Source: Campylobacterota bacterium | GTDB lineage: Bacteria > Babelota > Babeliae > Babelales > RVW-14 | Direction: 5' to 3' | DNA length: 64,000 nt | Assembly: GCA_020633995.1 (NCBI GenBank) | Contig: JACKCO010000004.1 | Coordinates: 310,001 to 374,000, forward strand | Shown here: one piece after another, positions 35,701 to 44,054 of the stretch | How the letters are laid out: every line of letters starts with the position of its first letter | How positions within the stretch are numbered: position 1 is the first letter of the stretch | The notes under the pieces: model-generated | What the model was told of the DNA's origin: nothing | Database searches by the model: none | Seen by the model: the letters and a program-made list of their open reading frames with translations, nothing else | Program-made: the position numbers and the translations under genes

Positions 35701-36466
35701 TTGTTAGATCAGCTTTGATTGCAGTCCACAATGCATCTTTTGCTGCAGCGCCTGTTGGTGCTGGTGGAGATGCGATTGGTGCGAGCTTGGTAGCAATTTG
35801 GGCTACCAGTGGTGCAGCTCCGGTAACACTGCTTACGTTTGGATTGATAGATGAAATGAGTTTAGGGTTAGTGTGCGCGAGGAATTTAGTTGCGTCGGCT
35901 GATTTTTGTGTATCGCGTCGTACGCCATCACTTTTGAATGAGTCAGGTGCGAGTAATTTTTTTGAAAGCCTTTCCAGCGCTTGTTGAAACTGAGTGTATG
36001 CTGTTAACACTTTTTGAGCATCTGCTTGTGAGGGTGAGGTGTTAATGAAGTCATCCATTTCGCTGGCGATTGTATCGATACGAGCATTAATTTTACCTGC
36101 CCAGCTGTTTGAGTATGGATTTGCAGCTGTTGGCGTGAAATTAATACTCGTCAGTGGCAGGCCAGCACCACTAGCGCTCTTGTACTTTTTAATGATATTA
36201 TTTTCGGCCGTTGCATCGTCGATGCCGGCAAGCATCCCATCGATAGCGGTGACTGTATCGAGTAGTTCTGTTTCGATGTCATCCGCACCTTTTTTATCGA
36301 TATCTGTTGCTGTTTTCTCAAGGCGTGCATCAGCGTCCTTGCATAATTTGCTAATTATTCCAAAGTTCCACGCCGCGGCTAATGGACTGAATGAGCATAG
36401 ACTGATGAGCAACGTCAGAAATGTTGCGATTGTCGCGTAGCGTGCTCTTACTCCTGTTTGCTTCAT
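32723..36466 (-). CDS. Very large secreted helical protein with a poly-Gly linker
   Basis: 1247 aa. It has a signal peptide (TIATFLTLLISLCSFSPLAAA), then about 1000 residues of Ala/Asp/Lys/Thr-rich helical sequence with no clear domain. A run of about 30 residues that is almost all Gly (about 1087-1118) is followed by a 130-residue charged C-terminal domain. The Gly tract is encoded by GGC/GGA/GGT repeats at about 33110-33210, prone to slippage. GGGGGAGT precedes the ATG. It is first of a two-gene unit with the small exported protein. Surface or secreted effector roles are possible. I recognise no homologue. Confidence 0.8.
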   Translation of the reverse strand: MKQTGVRARYATIATFLTLLISLCSFSPLAAAWNFGIISKLCKDADARLEKTATDIDKKGADDIETELLDTVTAIDGMLAGIDDATAENNIIKKYKSASGAGLPLTSINFTPTAANPYSNSWAGKINARIDTIASEMDDFINTSPSQADAQKVLTAYTQFQQALERLSKKLLAPDSFKSDGVRRDTQKSADATKFLAHTNPKLISSINPNVSSVTGAAPLVAQIATKLAPIASPPAPTGAAAKDALWTAIKADLTTADQKESKKFFKAGADDALKAAHTDITELMKDTKGFANEIFGKIIAAAPDETDAAAVKDATLAALREVAAEAINNDVLHEFNKSPFHVAATFKADADASALVKIVKAHHADIKNIHASGTHGLAGEANNMLEVLANDDAISCVTNIANNAAPASLLTTFVNQAIPLAPGPVAAATDEPTTKKHLDLLLAFKKVKDARTANTGKLGNFEGAFAANKFEAATVKNSLETIVDKLMEHQHHKHFALADAYDAPGTTFEAAKSPAMTKTLDSLLYNYPTPGVVGAKVDLSGTNPNVMGKSKQEVFTYFTNNILKLNINTVQKAAEDYHTLTIAGAPNRAKWTSQLFNNYNLYDNIFNLADANTSKQVVKRLKDIVSDTAPTSSLRDAILFEISNKRLGTSGSGWWATMTATFRAWLGTASDPQKNILEALSAMSWHHQDDANIVTNALPAYSDLSARLTDPLVQALHDLAQVSKNPTEANCKNASVATQHAAIEALYGFYKNPADDTDIAGHDIYPNAAFIQAIKDSADAAATEDILKNIMNAHIEKSLIDGNGHTDIIKNFDTKLAAVKAGTNAEVKTEYDTSIAAVPTSKTAYENYIDTQKAEIITDVYGKAADANIALAHYASITGFNGLNAAVDPTKQTFAKTVADKLVANAKAKIAKLAKTRTAVHTALKDLAVSADAQAILGADAIKQRQALNLLNNDPAALGGKVTALITELGNKDLSGLNPALQPITNALQAPPFSDGSLSAALNAFNDVINAANKTASDGATSLSDWFTANKANPGAADADFDKTDIEALNTAITKAKATAINTILGLDLGGIDAAIAAVGTLPAKGAGGGGGGGGGGAGGGGGAGGAGGGGGGGGGGATNTVLVFKADPVGTLTQINNIALSLDITAFDVDAANNATLDDLGKEICEKFNTAIGKNKDDIYNKKTDFDEAIKDHYVILNNGNAADIGKKIDDLGKKIKEKFPTAGTNEKKRGMYLEKIGTQLQVIA

Positions 36467-36593
36467 TATGTAACTCCCCCGTATTATTTGAGATTATGTA
36501 TTGTTAATTCTACCAAACTTATACATTGTACTATTATCATGGTAGTAATTAATAATTCAAATAGTCAAGTCTTTTATTTGTTTTTTACATATA

Positions 36594-36630
36594 AAAAGCG
36601 GGGATTAAGAACATTCCCCGCTTTTTTGCC
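36594..36630. terminator. Bidirectional terminator after the 551-aa outer-membrane protein
   Basis: AAAAAGCGGGGA and TCCCCGCTTTTTT form a strong stem with A/T tracts on both sides, 18 bases past the stop codon at 36648. Confidence 0.85.
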
Positions 36631-36647
36631 TGTTACTACGTTATAAT

Positions 36648-38303
36648 TTAAAATGCAAAGCCCATTTTGCCCCAAACGGTGTAGCGCTCAAGGTCAGCAT
36701 TTGATGAGGCAAATTCATATGACGCACCAATGGCAACACTTGAATGGAGGCCGCACATGCTGAACACATAACCCAGCGAGCCACCAAGGGTGTGGGTGAA
36801 CAGAGCCGGTGTTCTGGCTGCTTCAACATCCAGGACATCACGGTTGATCATCAGTTCTACAGCGTCTTCTTCTAATGGGTTGATTGTTAGAAAACCTGGA
36901 ATAGCTTTAGGCAGGGCATACTTGTCATCTTCCCAGTGCTTGAGCCAAACAGACTCTTTGTCTTTCCAGAACATATTGTAACCAGCATCAACCACAAAAC
37001 CTCCTGAACAAAATGAAAGTGATGCAAGCGCGTCAAACAAGCTGCCTGGTTTTACACGCAGGTCGGTGGTTAGCACATTAGCAGCTGGAAAGAGTGGAGT
37101 GCCTGCTGGTGCATTAAGCTTGCCGATAGCAAAATAATGGCTGAATGGCATGCATTTGAGTGACAGGGTACGAGTTTCAGTTTTTTCAGCTAAGTAGCGG
37201 TAGTTAGCAACTAAGTGACCATCTACGCGGCCATTTTTGTTGTGCCATAGGCGGCCACTAACCTCAACGTTGGCATTAAAGCTGATGTGGCGACCGTTAC
37301 CATAAATTGGCTCAAACAGATATTCGCCACGTACTTTGTTACCTGTTGGCGCGGTGATACCAGCGCTGATAAAGACGTGTGCATTTTCTTTATGCACAAC
37401 TTTGTAGCCCAGCATGAGGTCTATGTCGGCAACACCCAGCGCGCTGCGGCGGCAATCAATTTTTGCATGAGTGAGCGGGCAGAGCATTTCTCTGTTTTCA
37501 GGATCTCCAGAGGCATCAAGAGCTGGGTCGACATTGCGTACACGGCCAGCAAAAAAGTCATGAGCACTCCACTCGTTGAGTGGTAGCTGTGTGAATTTTG
37601 CTTTTTGTTCTGGTAGGTCGCAACTGTCATCACATGGGCAGTCAGTGTCAACTGGGCAGGCTGGTGTTGGGCACGCTACCGGACATGGGTCGCAGCTGTC
37701 GGTTTTGCATGCGCCTTTTACATTCTTGCCGGTGCGAGCACGCATACTGGTGGCAACGTGCACGAGCGGCATGCTCATTTTAAAATAGAGCCCGGTAAAT
37801 GGATGCATAATGTCTTGCATCAAATCAAGACGAACACCGTAGCTTTCGTGTTGTGGTTTCCAGGTGAGTGTTGTGCGAAGTTCTTGGCTCGTTGGTGCAA
37901 AGGGGTTGGTTGGTATAATGCGACGATCGTCAATTTCAGCACCTTCTGCTGGGGTAATAGTAGCTGCTGCACCATCGGGATCTACGATAGTTCTCGTGTT
38001 GTCAAAGCGAATGCTGTTTGTTTTTTTGCAGCGATCGATGTTGCATTTTTCAATGCCAAAATATCCTCCCGTTTCACGGGTATTTTGTGATTGCTTGTAA
38101 AATGGTGTGATTTGAAATTTGGTGTGATGCGAATCTTTTTTATGCGTGTGTTTGTGCCACGTGAAGTATTCAGTCATGAGGTCATTGATGTCGGGGCGCG
38201 TTGCCATGTATGTTTTGCCGGTATGGTCATCGCTGCCTGCAAAAAGTGTGCCCGCACACATAACTGCAACCAAAAGCGCATGTACAAAAGATCTATGCGT
38301 CAT
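36648..38303 (-). CDS. Cys-rich outer-membrane beta-barrel protein, paralogue 1
   Basis: 551 aa with a signal peptide (HALLVAVMCAGTLFA). It ends in WGKMGFAF: a C-terminal Phe on an alternating strand is typical of BAM-inserted barrels. Residues about 200-230 hold eight Cys (CKTDSC, CDPCPVAC, CPTPAC, then CPCDDSC), placed mid-protein where a long loop would be. It shares blocks with the protein at 40950-42656: DIDLMLGY, PTGN, LFEP.YGNG, YRYL and a DAGY strand. Cys-rich outer-membrane proteins can form disulfide networks, as in Chlamydia; that parallel is inference. AAAAGGAGAAAG precedes the ATG. Confidence 0.8.
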   Translation of the reverse strand: MTHRSFVHALLVAVMCAGTLFAGSDDHTGKTYMATRPDINDLMTEYFTWHKHTHKKDSHHTKFQITPFYKQSQNTRETGGYFGIEKCNIDRCKKTNSIRFDNTRTIVDPDGAAATITPAEGAEIDDRRIIPTNPFAPTSQELRTTLTWKPQHESYGVRLDLMQDIMHPFTGLYFKMSMPLVHVATSMRARTGKNVKGACKTDSCDPCPVACPTPACPVDTDCPCDDSCDLPEQKAKFTQLPLNEWSAHDFFAGRVRNVDPALDASGDPENREMLCPLTHAKIDCRRSALGVADIDLMLGYKVVHKENAHVFISAGITAPTGNKVRGEYLFEPIYGNGRHISFNANVEVSGRLWHNKNGRVDGHLVANYRYLAEKTETRTLSLKCMPFSHYFAIGKLNAPAGTPLFPAANVLTTDLRVKPGSLFDALASLSFCSGGFVVDAGYNMFWKDKESVWLKHWEDDKYALPKAIPGFLTINPLEEDAVELMINRDVLDVEAARTPALFTHTLGGSLGYVFSMCGLHSSVAIGASYEFASSNADLERYTVWGKMGFAF

Positions 38304-38574
38304 TGTCTTTCTCCTTTTCCCATCTACAAGGTCTTAAACCTTTACCTTTCTCTTCTACACATGATCAGCAGGGCATGTTTGTCGATGGGTGCATCATGTT
38401 AAAACAAACCACGCCGCACGCTGTTTCTTGTTTTGAGTTAAGCGTAGACCACAACAGGGAAAAGAATCAAGAATTTTGTCACATGTTTTTAATTTTTTTT
38501 AGAAGCGTTATGGTTGCGGTATTTTGCGGGGTTTGGTTTTGTTTTTTTGGATGTGTTTTTATGAGTTATGAGAT

Positions 38575-38875
38575 TTTCGACCCCCACTTTCGTGAGGGCT
38601 GTCGGGGATGATCCCCTGATCAAGTCAGAGGATATGCAAATCTACCTCGTCACCCTGGACTCCGATCCAGGGTCCATTTCTAAAGAATAAACGCATCGTA
38701 CATAACATATGAGTGTCACAATGGATACCGGCTCGTATCCCCTTGTCAAGCAAGAGGACAGGGCCCGGTATGACGAGTGCGAGAGGCTATAATTTTTTTG
38801 AGTCATCTCGGCCTTGTTGTTAACTCAAGAAACAACAAAAAAGGAGTCATCCCCGAGTCCCATCGGGGATCTAGA
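38575..38875. repeat. Repeat cluster upstream of the GIY-YIG fragment
   Basis: Contains CCCCCACTTTCGTGAGGGCT (also at 20310 and, inverted, 39225), CGTCACCCTGGACTCCGATC, GGATACCGGCTCGTATCCCC, and a GTTAACTCAAGAAACAACAA arm joined to a CATCCCCGAG..CATCGGGGAT palindrome (38818-38872). From 38304 to 38575 I see only the AT-rich upstream region of the outer-membrane gene. Confidence 0.75.
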
Positions 38876-38877
38876 TT

Positions 38878-38983
38878 TTAATCAATGTTAAATAACACAT
38901 GAGATAGATCTTGCCAGTTGGGATTCGTTGATTCTATGAGCTCCATTTTCCAGCTTCGGTTCCACTTCTTCAAGCGTTTCTCA
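38878..38983 (-). pseudogene. 3' fragment of the second GIY-YIG gene
   Basis: The reverse complement encodes the last 34 or so codons of the GIY-YIG gene at 24179-24472 (KRLKKWNRSWK..., ending LFNID and stop) with one visible Val-to-Ile change. The match continues into about 35 bases of downstream DNA. It breaks off at 38983 inside the Glu helix. Inverted copies of the same palindromic repeat flank it (38836-38872 and 39030-39090). Confidence 0.9.
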
Positions 38984-39029
38984 GATACTGATAGTGTAAC
39001 AAAAAATAATGGTGTAACAATTAAACAAG

Positions 39030-39090
39030 ATCCCCGATGGGACTCGGGGATGACCCCTTTTTTATTGGATTTAACTTTACAACAATACTT
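39030..39090 (+). repeat. Inverted partner of the 38836-38872 repeat
   Basis: GATCCCCGATGGGACTCGGG followed by ATGACCCC, a T-run and ATTGGATTTAACTTTAC. The same block follows the second GIY-YIG gene at about 24480-24530. The rest of the gap to 39322 holds more CATTCCCGACAGCCC-type palindromes and no gene. Confidence 0.85.
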
Positions 39091-39322
39091 TAATTAGGGT
39101 GACGACATCTTGAATCAGGGTGATGACATCTGTTATTGCTGCGTGGCGAAAATATCTCTCGGAGAATTAAAGAATTGCAACCGACAAGATTGCACACAAT
39201 AAAAAAGTTGTCATTCCCGACAGCCCTCACGAAAGTGGGGGTCGAAAATCTAAAAAATTGAAACAGGTACAAAGAAATGAGGTCCCCAATAGATCCCCTG
39301 AATCCAGAAATTTGTAACTTCC

Positions 39323-40426
39323 TTAGTCACCTTCAGGCATTGACTCTTCGGCTGGCTCTTGTTCGGTTGCTGGTTCTTCTTCCACCTCCGGCTCTGCTTG
39401 TTCTGCTTCTTCTACCTCTGGTTCTGCTTGCTCCTGTTGCTGGCCAGCAGGCGTTTCTTCTTCTGCTTCAGCTGCTGGTTGAGCCGGTTGGCTAGTATCA
39501 AGGCCAAGCGATTGGCCAGCAAGTGGTTGCGTGCTTTCTATTGGTGTTTCTTCATACACTGCTTCCGGTTCTGGTTCGTAGGCAACGCCAGTGACCTGGC
39601 CACGTCGGTTCATGTAGCGATCATAATTTCTGGTGTTGAGTTGCTCTCGAGCTGCTTTGCGGCGTTCGCGACGGTCTTGTGAGCTTGCTCGTGCACGAGC
39701 AGGGCGTTGTGTAGGCGTTGCTTGTTGCAGGTAGCGTTGTAGACGAGCTTGGTTTGGAGCGGTTTGCATTGAGCGTGGTGGCACACCTGCGTAGGTACGC
39801 TTACGCTCTTGTGAGCGTGTTGCGCGCATGCCAATGTGTGTGACTGAATGAGGGCGACTCGGATCTTTTCGTACGTTTTGGGCGCGTGGGTTGATGCGGC
39901 GTCCTCCAACACGGTAGTCTGCCCGCCTGCCAGCTCCACCTCTGCGTCTGCCGCCACGCTTACCCGTTCTGCTTGAGCGTTGCGAGCGTGTGCTGCGCAG
40001 CATGCGGCGTTGTGTTGAGCGTGCTTTGCTCCCACGAACTTGTCGGCCGCGCTGTCCACCACGACGACGCTCAAGCGCTGCCTGCGTTTGCTGTCCTGGC
40101 CTGCGGCCGCGTGAGGCGCGTTGCGTGCGTGCACGGCGTGGCGCACCCTGTGAGCGCAATGAGCGAAGATGAACGGCACGGTCAGGATCAGGCTCTGGTC
40201 CTGCTTGAGCATCTTGCGCCGCCTGGTCATCTTGTTCATATTCATCTACTACGTATTCGTCTTCATACTCGTATTCATCATCGGCATCATACCCTTGCTC
40301 GTCAATCACGTCACTTTCAGGCATTTGTTGGTCAGATTCTTGTTCGGCTGCAAAAAGCGGCCGTGTTGTGTGAGCAATACCTGCACAAAGCAGACAGAGC
40401 ACGAGTAGATATTTTGCCTTGTTCAT
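39323..40426 (-). CDS. Secreted protein with an Arg-rich core between acidic ends
   Basis: 367 aa with a signal peptide (KYLLVLCLLCAGIAHTTRPLFA). Residues about 30-85 are strongly acidic (DADDEYEYEDEY). Residues about 85-270 are Arg/Gly/Ser/Gln-rich with RGG-like and RR clusters (RRRGGQRGRQVRG, GKRGGRRRGGAGRR). Residues about 275-367 are again Glu/Pro/Gln-rich (EQAEPEVEE). The basic core would bind nucleic acid or another polyanion, and the acidic ends could shield it during export. It resembles no family I know. Low-complexity composition makes homology claims unsafe. Confidence 0.75.
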   Translation of the reverse strand: MNKAKYLLVLCLLCAGIAHTTRPLFAAEQESDQQMPESDVIDEQGYDADDEYEYEDEYVVDEYEQDDQAAQDAQAGPEPDPDRAVHLRSLRSQGAPRRARTQRASRGRRPGQQTQAALERRRGGQRGRQVRGSKARSTQRRMLRSTRSQRSSRTGKRGGRRRGGAGRRADYRVGGRRINPRAQNVRKDPSRPHSVTHIGMRATRSQERKRTYAGVPPRSMQTAPNQARLQRYLQQATPTQRPARARASSQDRRERRKAAREQLNTRNYDRYMNRRGQVTGVAYEPEPEAVYEETPIESTQPLAGQSLGLDTSQPAQPAAEAEEETPAGQQQEQAEPEVEEAEQAEPEVEEEPATEQEPAEESMPEGD

Positions 40427-40519
40427 TTATTTTCCCCCCGGAAAAGTTTTTGTCTGGGACCTAATCCTGCTTAGCATACCATGCGCATGAGGCGAATCTG
40501 AAGAGTTTGATAAAAAAGG

Positions 40520-40862
40520 CAGGTTCTGGATCCCGCCTATGCGGGAACGGTTCCCTGGGCAAGCCAGAGGACAGGCTTGGTGATGAGCCACTACTGTACA
40601 AAGCGCTGTTTGTAAAATCATATGCAATTGAGTAGGAGTCATTCCCGACGCCGATCGGGAATCTGGGTAAAAGAGAGCTACTGGTTTGTAGCATGTTTGT
40701 GTTTGTAAAATTTTATATGAAGGGCAGGTTCTGGATTCCCGCCTACGCGGGAACGACGAGTGTTGGGTTGTTAGGCAGATACAAGATCAAGATGGCTGCT
40801 CTTGGAAAGTTAGGCTACAAAAAACTACGTCTTCCCCGACTTGATCGGGGATCCAGAACTTG
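40520..40862. repeat. Palindromic repeats between secreted-protein genes
   Basis: Contains GGATCCCGCCTATGCGGGAA, CATTCCCGACGCCGATCGGG, GGATTCCCGCCTACGCGGGA and CTTCCCCGACTTGATCGGGG, plus a decayed CACTACTGTACAAAGCG terminus of the MITE-like element near 40585. No gene is seen from 40427 to 40949. Confidence 0.75.
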
Positions 40863-40891
40863 AAGTATTCCTTTCAAGAAAAAAAGCCATA

Positions 40892-40925
40892 AAAAAAGCC
40901 GGCGCATAGGCACCGGCTTTTTTTA
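40892..40925. terminator. Bidirectional terminator after the 568-aa outer-membrane protein
   Basis: AAAAAAAGCCGG and CCGGCTTTTTTT pair around a short GC-containing loop, 25 bases past the stop codon at 40950. Confidence 0.9.
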
Positions 40926-40949
40926 TCAACTAAGTTAAAGAGGCGTCAA

Positions 40950-42656
40950 TTAAAATGATACGCCAACTTTACCCCAGATACCCCAGTTGTCGTAGTTGCT
41001 GTTGCTTGAAGCCCATTCATACTGACCACCAAGACCCATCATCAATGGATATTCCCATTCATGGAAGAAGTAACCAAGGCCACCGTAGATTTTGTTGCTA
41101 AACTGTGATGGTGTTTCTGCTACGCGTGTGTTGACGTTGCTTGAAGTAAGTTCAAGTGGTGTGCCGTCAGATTTTCTTTCTGCTTGGTTGTCTTTGCTGA
41201 AGCCGTTTGTTTGATCGATTTCAGCATTACGAGCGACCAAGTGCCAACCTTTAGGGAATCCGTCGCAACCGCATTTGAGTTTGACTGACTCTTGTTCACG
41301 GTAGTAGAGTGTGTAACCAAAGTCAAATACAAAACCGCAGTTGGTGTATGACAAGCCAAAGAGTGCGTTCACTTGGCTGCCAGGGGTTACATCAACGCCA
41401 AGGCAGGTTGACACGTTAGCAAATGGTGTTAAGCATTTGTCACCATCTTTTGCAACAAGGTACCATGGGCTGCATGGGCGGCCAGGGCACTCAATGCCAA
41501 GCGCACGGTTTTCACAGCTTTCAAACAGGTAGCGATATTTAACCGCGATATCAAGTTTGAGGTTGTGCTTGTGATCATCGCCCCATAGTTTGAACCATGA
41601 TTTGAAATCAAAACCAACACCAAAGTGGTTACCGTTACCTTGTACGCTTTCAAACAACCATCTGCCATCTGGGTCGTTACCCGTTGGGATGGTGATTGCA
41701 AACGCAAGGGCTGCACGGTAGTCATCTTTGTAGAGGAAGTGATAGCCAAGGCCTAAGTCGATGTCTGAAACGCCGGTTTCATCATCTGGACCTTTGCAAC
41801 CGCAACGGTCGATGCGCAGTTTGCAGAGTTCTTTTTGGCAGTTTGTGTCAGCAGTACCAACTTTGTTGTCTACTTTTGCACCGCTGTAGTAGTTTTCAAG
41901 TTGTTTTTTGAGTGTTTCGTCGTCACTCTGTACAAACATGTTCATTTTATGTTCAACATGTTCAATAGTCATGTTGCCATAAAAGTACAAGCCTTTAAGG
42001 AGTTTATCCAAACTTTGGTAGTAGTCAAAGCGTGCACCATAACGTTCTGCGTCTGGGTTTGTGCAAATTTTTGCTGTTTTATCATTAGTAGTTGAGAGTT
42101 GCTTGTTGTGATCGTGAACGATGTAGCGCCAGTCAACCGTGTCAACAGCTGATTTTGCAGCTGGAGTTGACGCCGTTGTTCCGTCGCTGGTACCATCACG
42201 CTTAACTATAGAGCCAACATCTTCTGTTTTAAATTCACAGCAGGTGCCGCATTTTGTTTTGCAGCCGGTGTTGCATTTGCATGGGTCGCAGTTGCAAGTG
42301 CCACAGCAGCTTGGATCTCTGGTGATTTCACTTCTAGTGCAGCAGCTTGAGCAGGTGCCGCAGGTGCCTGTTGAGCAGCTTGTGTCACATTTGGTGTCAC
42401 ATGCTTTTCCACAGCAGCTGAAGTATGTGCCGAGTTCACTGCTTGATGATGAGTCCATCCAAAATGGAACTACTTGAAAATTCGCGCCAAATTTATCTTC
42501 GGCGTGTCTGTCAATCATGCGTGCGAACGTGGTGTATTCCATGGCCAAGTTGACATTACTTGGACGTGGCATTAAGAAGGTTTTATTGTTATGAGCGAAA
42601 ACCGATGCTGAGCTAACGGTCAGCAATGCGGCTAAGAGGGCTTTTATTTTATTCAT
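40950..42656 (-). CDS. Cys-rich outer-membrane beta-barrel protein, paralogue 2
   Basis: 568 aa from the ATG at 42656. The frame opens 18 codons earlier but the signal peptide (KALLAALLTVSSASVFA) begins here. A TATAAT box lies close upstream at 42672-42677 on the same strand. Residues about 70-150 carry roughly 19 Cys in about 65 residues (SCCGKACDTKC, CGTCSSCC, SCCGTCNCDPCKC). The C-terminus ends WGIWGKVGVSF, a barrel-closing strand. Paralogous to the protein at 36648-38303, but the Cys cluster is near the N-terminus here and mid-protein there. Dense CxxC spacing suggests disulfides or metal binding. Confidence 0.8.
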   Translation of the reverse strand: MNKIKALLAALLTVSSASVFAHNNKTFLMPRPSNVNLAMEYTTFARMIDRHAEDKFGANFQVVPFWMDSSSSSELGTYFSCCGKACDTKCDTSCSTGTCGTCSSCCTRSEITRDPSCCGTCNCDPCKCNTGCKTKCGTCCEFKTEDVGSIVKRDGTSDGTTASTPAAKSAVDTVDWRYIVHDHNKQLSTTNDKTAKICTNPDAERYGARFDYYQSLDKLLKGLYFYGNMTIEHVEHKMNMFVQSDDETLKKQLENYYSGAKVDNKVGTADTNCQKELCKLRIDRCGCKGPDDETGVSDIDLGLGYHFLYKDDYRAALAFAITIPTGNDPDGRWLFESVQGNGNHFGVGFDFKSWFKLWGDDHKHNLKLDIAVKYRYLFESCENRALGIECPGRPCSPWYLVAKDGDKCLTPFANVSTCLGVDVTPGSQVNALFGLSYTNCGFVFDFGYTLYYREQESVKLKCGCDGFPKGWHLVARNAEIDQTNGFSKDNQAERKSDGTPLELTSSNVNTRVAETPSQFSNKIYGGLGYFFHEWEYPLMMGLGGQYEWASSNSNYDNWGIWGKVGVSF

Positions 42657-43130
42657 TCGTATACCCCACAAATTATAACGTTTAACTTGTGACCTTAAAG
42701 TACCATGCACTAAAATTTTTTATACAATTTTAATTGCTTGCAAAAATAATCATGAAAATATTTGTATCGTTTTCTGCACGACCTCCTTTCCACTCAAAAT
42801 GTATTCGGCACACATTGACCCTACCTAATTTACAAGGAGCTCGTTGACTTGATCAATGCGTCACCATCGCGTACATTTTCCACACTGCTTGACTTAATGA
42901 GACCAGTCAAGCGTAACGAATGTTGTTCAAGATATCAAGTCTTTTTTGTCCTCGCGTTTTTCACTTCACACTACGTTTTGAAAATTATACAAATCTCTGT
43001 AAAGTTAAATTTATATAAAAAGGTTGGACGGATGCAATACTTTTTACACAAAATTTTTTTTTGCATAAAAAAACGACGGAAAAGTAAGAAAACTTTTTTT
43101 GTTTAAAAGATTGACTGAAAGCGGGACGGT
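42657..43130. other. AT-rich intergenic region without a gene
   Basis: 474 bases between divergent genes. It contains a CTTGACT..AGTCAAG inverted repeat (about 42889-42913), long T-runs, and the likely promoter of the minus-strand outer-membrane gene. I see no RNA gene or convincing ORF. Confidence 0.5.
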
Positions 43131-43970
43131 ATGAATGACGTGTGTGTTGTAATGCTTGTGCAAATGATAACTGAAATGTTACCAATCAGTAGTTCTGGTC
43201 ATGTTATGCTTGTGTTGCACATGTTTGCGCGGTTGCATCAGCAAGCGGTTGTATTGCCTGAGTTGCTTGATGATTGTGCACACGTGAGTGCGTTGTTTGT
43301 CTATGTTATTTTTTTTCTGTGGTTGTATGCCGCGCTTATCAAGCGTGTTATTTTTTTTATGCTTACTCGTGCAAGTTGTGCCAGGCTTGCACGCATTATT
43401 GTCCATGCTGCACTTGTTGTTGGCATTGCCGATGGTGTGACGGTTGTTTGTTACGGCGTGCGTAGTGTGTTGAAAAAAAATGTACCACTCTACACGAGTG
43501 TGTGCGCACACCCGTTGAGTTTGGCGCTTGGTTTTGCGCTGACAATGCTGGTGTTATTTTCGTTGCGTTGGCAAAAAAATGAAGCGCGTACAACGCGTAT
43601 GACCTACTCTGGTGCACTGCAGCTTGGCCTTGTGCAAAGTGTTAGTTTGCTGTGGCCGGGGCTGTCACGTTTTGCATTTGTGTACACATTTTTGCGAGCA
43701 TATGGGCTGCGGCGTGATCGTGCTTTTACGTGTACGTTTTTAGTCTTTTTGCCATTGGTAACTGCCGTTGCAGCGCGTGGTGTGCATGGCGGTGCGTTTG
43801 CAGCGATGCATGCGGTTGGGATGAGCAACATGTTGTTTGTCTTGACAACCTGTCTGGCTGCAGGGATCTTTTTTGTAGTTTGGCAGATGGTGCAAACCAA
43901 ACGGTTGTGGTATTGTGCCTGGTACATGCTCGTGCCGTTGCTGAGCACATGTGTGTTGCTGATGTTCTGA
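43131..43970 (+). CDS. Undecaprenyl-diphosphatase UppP-like, divergent
   Basis: 279 aa, about eight hydrophobic segments. The first signature is VQMITEMLPISSSGH (Gln/Glu-xxx-Glu and the Pro-x-Ser-Ser-x-Gly-His). The second reads WPGLSRFAFVY where UppP normally has PG-x-SRSGAT, so Ser-Arg is kept but Ser-Gly-Ala is lost. UppP recycles undecaprenyl carrier at the periplasmic face for peptidoglycan synthesis. With ftsK and murF next door an envelope role fits, but the altered motif leaves activity in doubt. GGGACGG precedes the ATG. Confidence 0.8.
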   Translation: MNDVCVVMLVQMITEMLPISSSGHVMLVLHMFARLHQQAVVLPELLDDCAHVSALFVYVIFFLWLYAALIKRVIFFMLTRASCARLARIIVHAALVVGIADGVTVVCYGVRSVLKKNVPLYTSVCAHPLSLALGFALTMLVLFSLRWQKNEARTTRMTYSGALQLGLVQSVSLLWPGLSRFAFVYTFLRAYGLRRDRAFTCTFLVFLPLVTAVAARGVHGGAFAAMHAVGMSNMLFVLTTCLAAGIFFVVWQMVQTKRLWYCAWYMLVPLLSTCVLLMF

Positions 43971-44054
43971 AGTATTGAAAAAGTGAAAAACGACGATGTA
44001 TACTCGAAGCATATGAAACAGCGTTATAAAAAAAGTGTTCGGGGGGAGAGGAAC

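Noticed and set aside
39973..40464. Plus-strand ORF of 163 codons opposite the Arg-rich protein
   Set aside because: No ribosome site or signal peptide. The minus-strand frame has a signal peptide and a coherent charge layout; GC-rich Arg codons leave open frames on the other strand.
42849..43106. 85-codon plus-strand ORF before uppP
   Set aside because: AT-rich, Lys/Phe-heavy, no ribosome site and no hydrophobic signal; likely the leader region of uppP.
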